A stretch of DNA of 24,758 nucleotides from Opitutia bacterium UBA6410. GTDB taxonomy: Bacteria > Verrucomicrobiota > Verrucomicrobiia > Opitutales > Intestinicryptomonadaceae. The notes beneath the pieces were generated by a model. It did no database searches. It was given only the letters and a program-made list of their open reading frames with translations, and was not told the DNA's origin. The translations under genes and the position numbers were made by a program. Shown in pieces: positions 24,515-24,758 of the stretch; the first letter of the stretch is position 1; every line of letters starts with the position of its first letter. The stretch spans positions 1 to 24,758 of the forward strand of contig DJPO01000029.1 in assembly GCA_002437405.1 (NCBI GenBank), given 5' to 3'.

Positions 24515-24550
24515 ACGGGGGCTAAGTTTTTCAACTTAGCCCCCGCCGTT
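24515..24550 (+). terminator. Hairpin terminator after the GH42-like gene
   Basis: GGGGGCTAAGTT (24517-24528) and AACTTAGCCCCC (24533-24544) form a perfect 12-bp stem with a TTTC loop. The T run after it is short (GTTTG), so efficiency is uncertain, but the stem strength and place, 26 bases past the stop codon, fit a terminator. Confidence 0.7.
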
Positions 24551-24692
24551 TGCTATACTACTACTGCATTAGAAAAAATGTGCAGGGAAATGCGGATTTC
24601 CCAAACAACAAGAAAATTAGGCGAGAAAATAAAAGGAAAGTCAACAAATTTTGGACTAAAAAGGCATTTTTTTGGAGAATATTGTAAAAACA

Positions 24693-24715
24693 GCAAAATT
24701 GCTCCGCAATTTTGC
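24693..24715. repeat. Perfect 10-bp inverted repeat in the final intergenic stretch
   Basis: GCAAAATTGC (24693-24702) and GCAATTTTGC (24706-24715) are separated by TCC. Read leftward, the stem is followed by TGTTTTTAC, so it could terminate a leftward gene that lies beyond the window. The whole stretch 24491-24758 is AT-rich and shows no gene I can support. Confidence 0.6.
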
Positions 24716-24733
24716 GAGTAATCTTCGGGGATA

Positions 24734-24758
24734 GGCGAAATTGGCAAAGCCAATCGCC
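24734..24758. repeat. Hairpin at the right window edge
   Basis: GGCGA-AA-TTGGC (24734-24745) pairs with GCCAATCGCC (24749-24758) across an AAA loop, with two bulged A residues. The element is cut by the window end. It may be a terminator or a repetitive intergenic palindrome. Confidence 0.45.

Noticed and set aside
24553..24753. 66-codon leftward frame at the right edge
   Set aside because: It runs through AT-rich DNA with two hairpins, lacks a recognisable domain and has no promoter or coupling to support it.

Overview
The window looks like a chromosomal segment of a GC-rich Gram-negative bacterium. A Verrucomicrobiota/PVC-type gut or aquatic lineage is my best guess (inference, moderate to low confidence). 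The reasons are bacterial squalene genes of the HpnC/D/E type, secreted polysaccharide-degrading enzymes (GH97 and GH42-like), a HrpB helicase, and start codons almost without Shine-Dalgarno sequences. No phage, plasmid, transposase, CRISPR or defence gene is visible. Long open frames antisense to, or out of frame with, real genes are common because of the GC-rich codon use, and they have been left out.

Left part (1-6690, leftward). The edge carries two copies of a 19-bp repeat, then an intrinsic terminator and a tRNA-Asn(GTT) gene with an encoded CCA. Next is a tightly packed leftward operon in the order thiD, radC, tsaD, hpnC, hpnD-hpnE (one fused protein) and a HpnG-like nucleoside phosphorylase. 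Neighbouring genes overlap by 1-4 nt or are 1-2 nt apart. HpnC, HpnD and HpnE together make squalene from farnesyl diphosphate. No squalene-hopene cyclase lies in the window.

Middle (6690-14306, rightward). A short divergent promoter region at about 6657-6738 separates thiD from a rightward run: rarA, a four-helix membrane protein of the phage-holin-IV/YvlD type, a secreted 217-residue protein of unknown function, an M16 zinc peptidase and hrpB. The first four overlap by 20, 4 and 1 nt, so they are probably translated in a coupled way.

Right part (14369-24490, rightward). A secreted TIM-barrel glycosidase-like protein ends at a strong hairpin terminator. serS, ffh and a small AMP-forming acyl-CoA ligase of the MenE type follow. 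Two separately terminated secreted glycosidase genes come last: a GH97 enzyme with the residues of the retaining (alpha-galactosidase-like) subgroup, and a GH42-like enzyme. Both have the same 17-bp palindrome (ATTTTAAC-N-GTTRAAAT) at nearly the same distance from the start codon, so one regulator may control both.

The most interesting signals are this shared operator/promoter block, the HpnD-HpnE fusion, and promoters placed so close to start codons that several mRNAs would be leaderless or nearly so. The last 268 bases hold a terminator, two further hairpins and no gene I can support.
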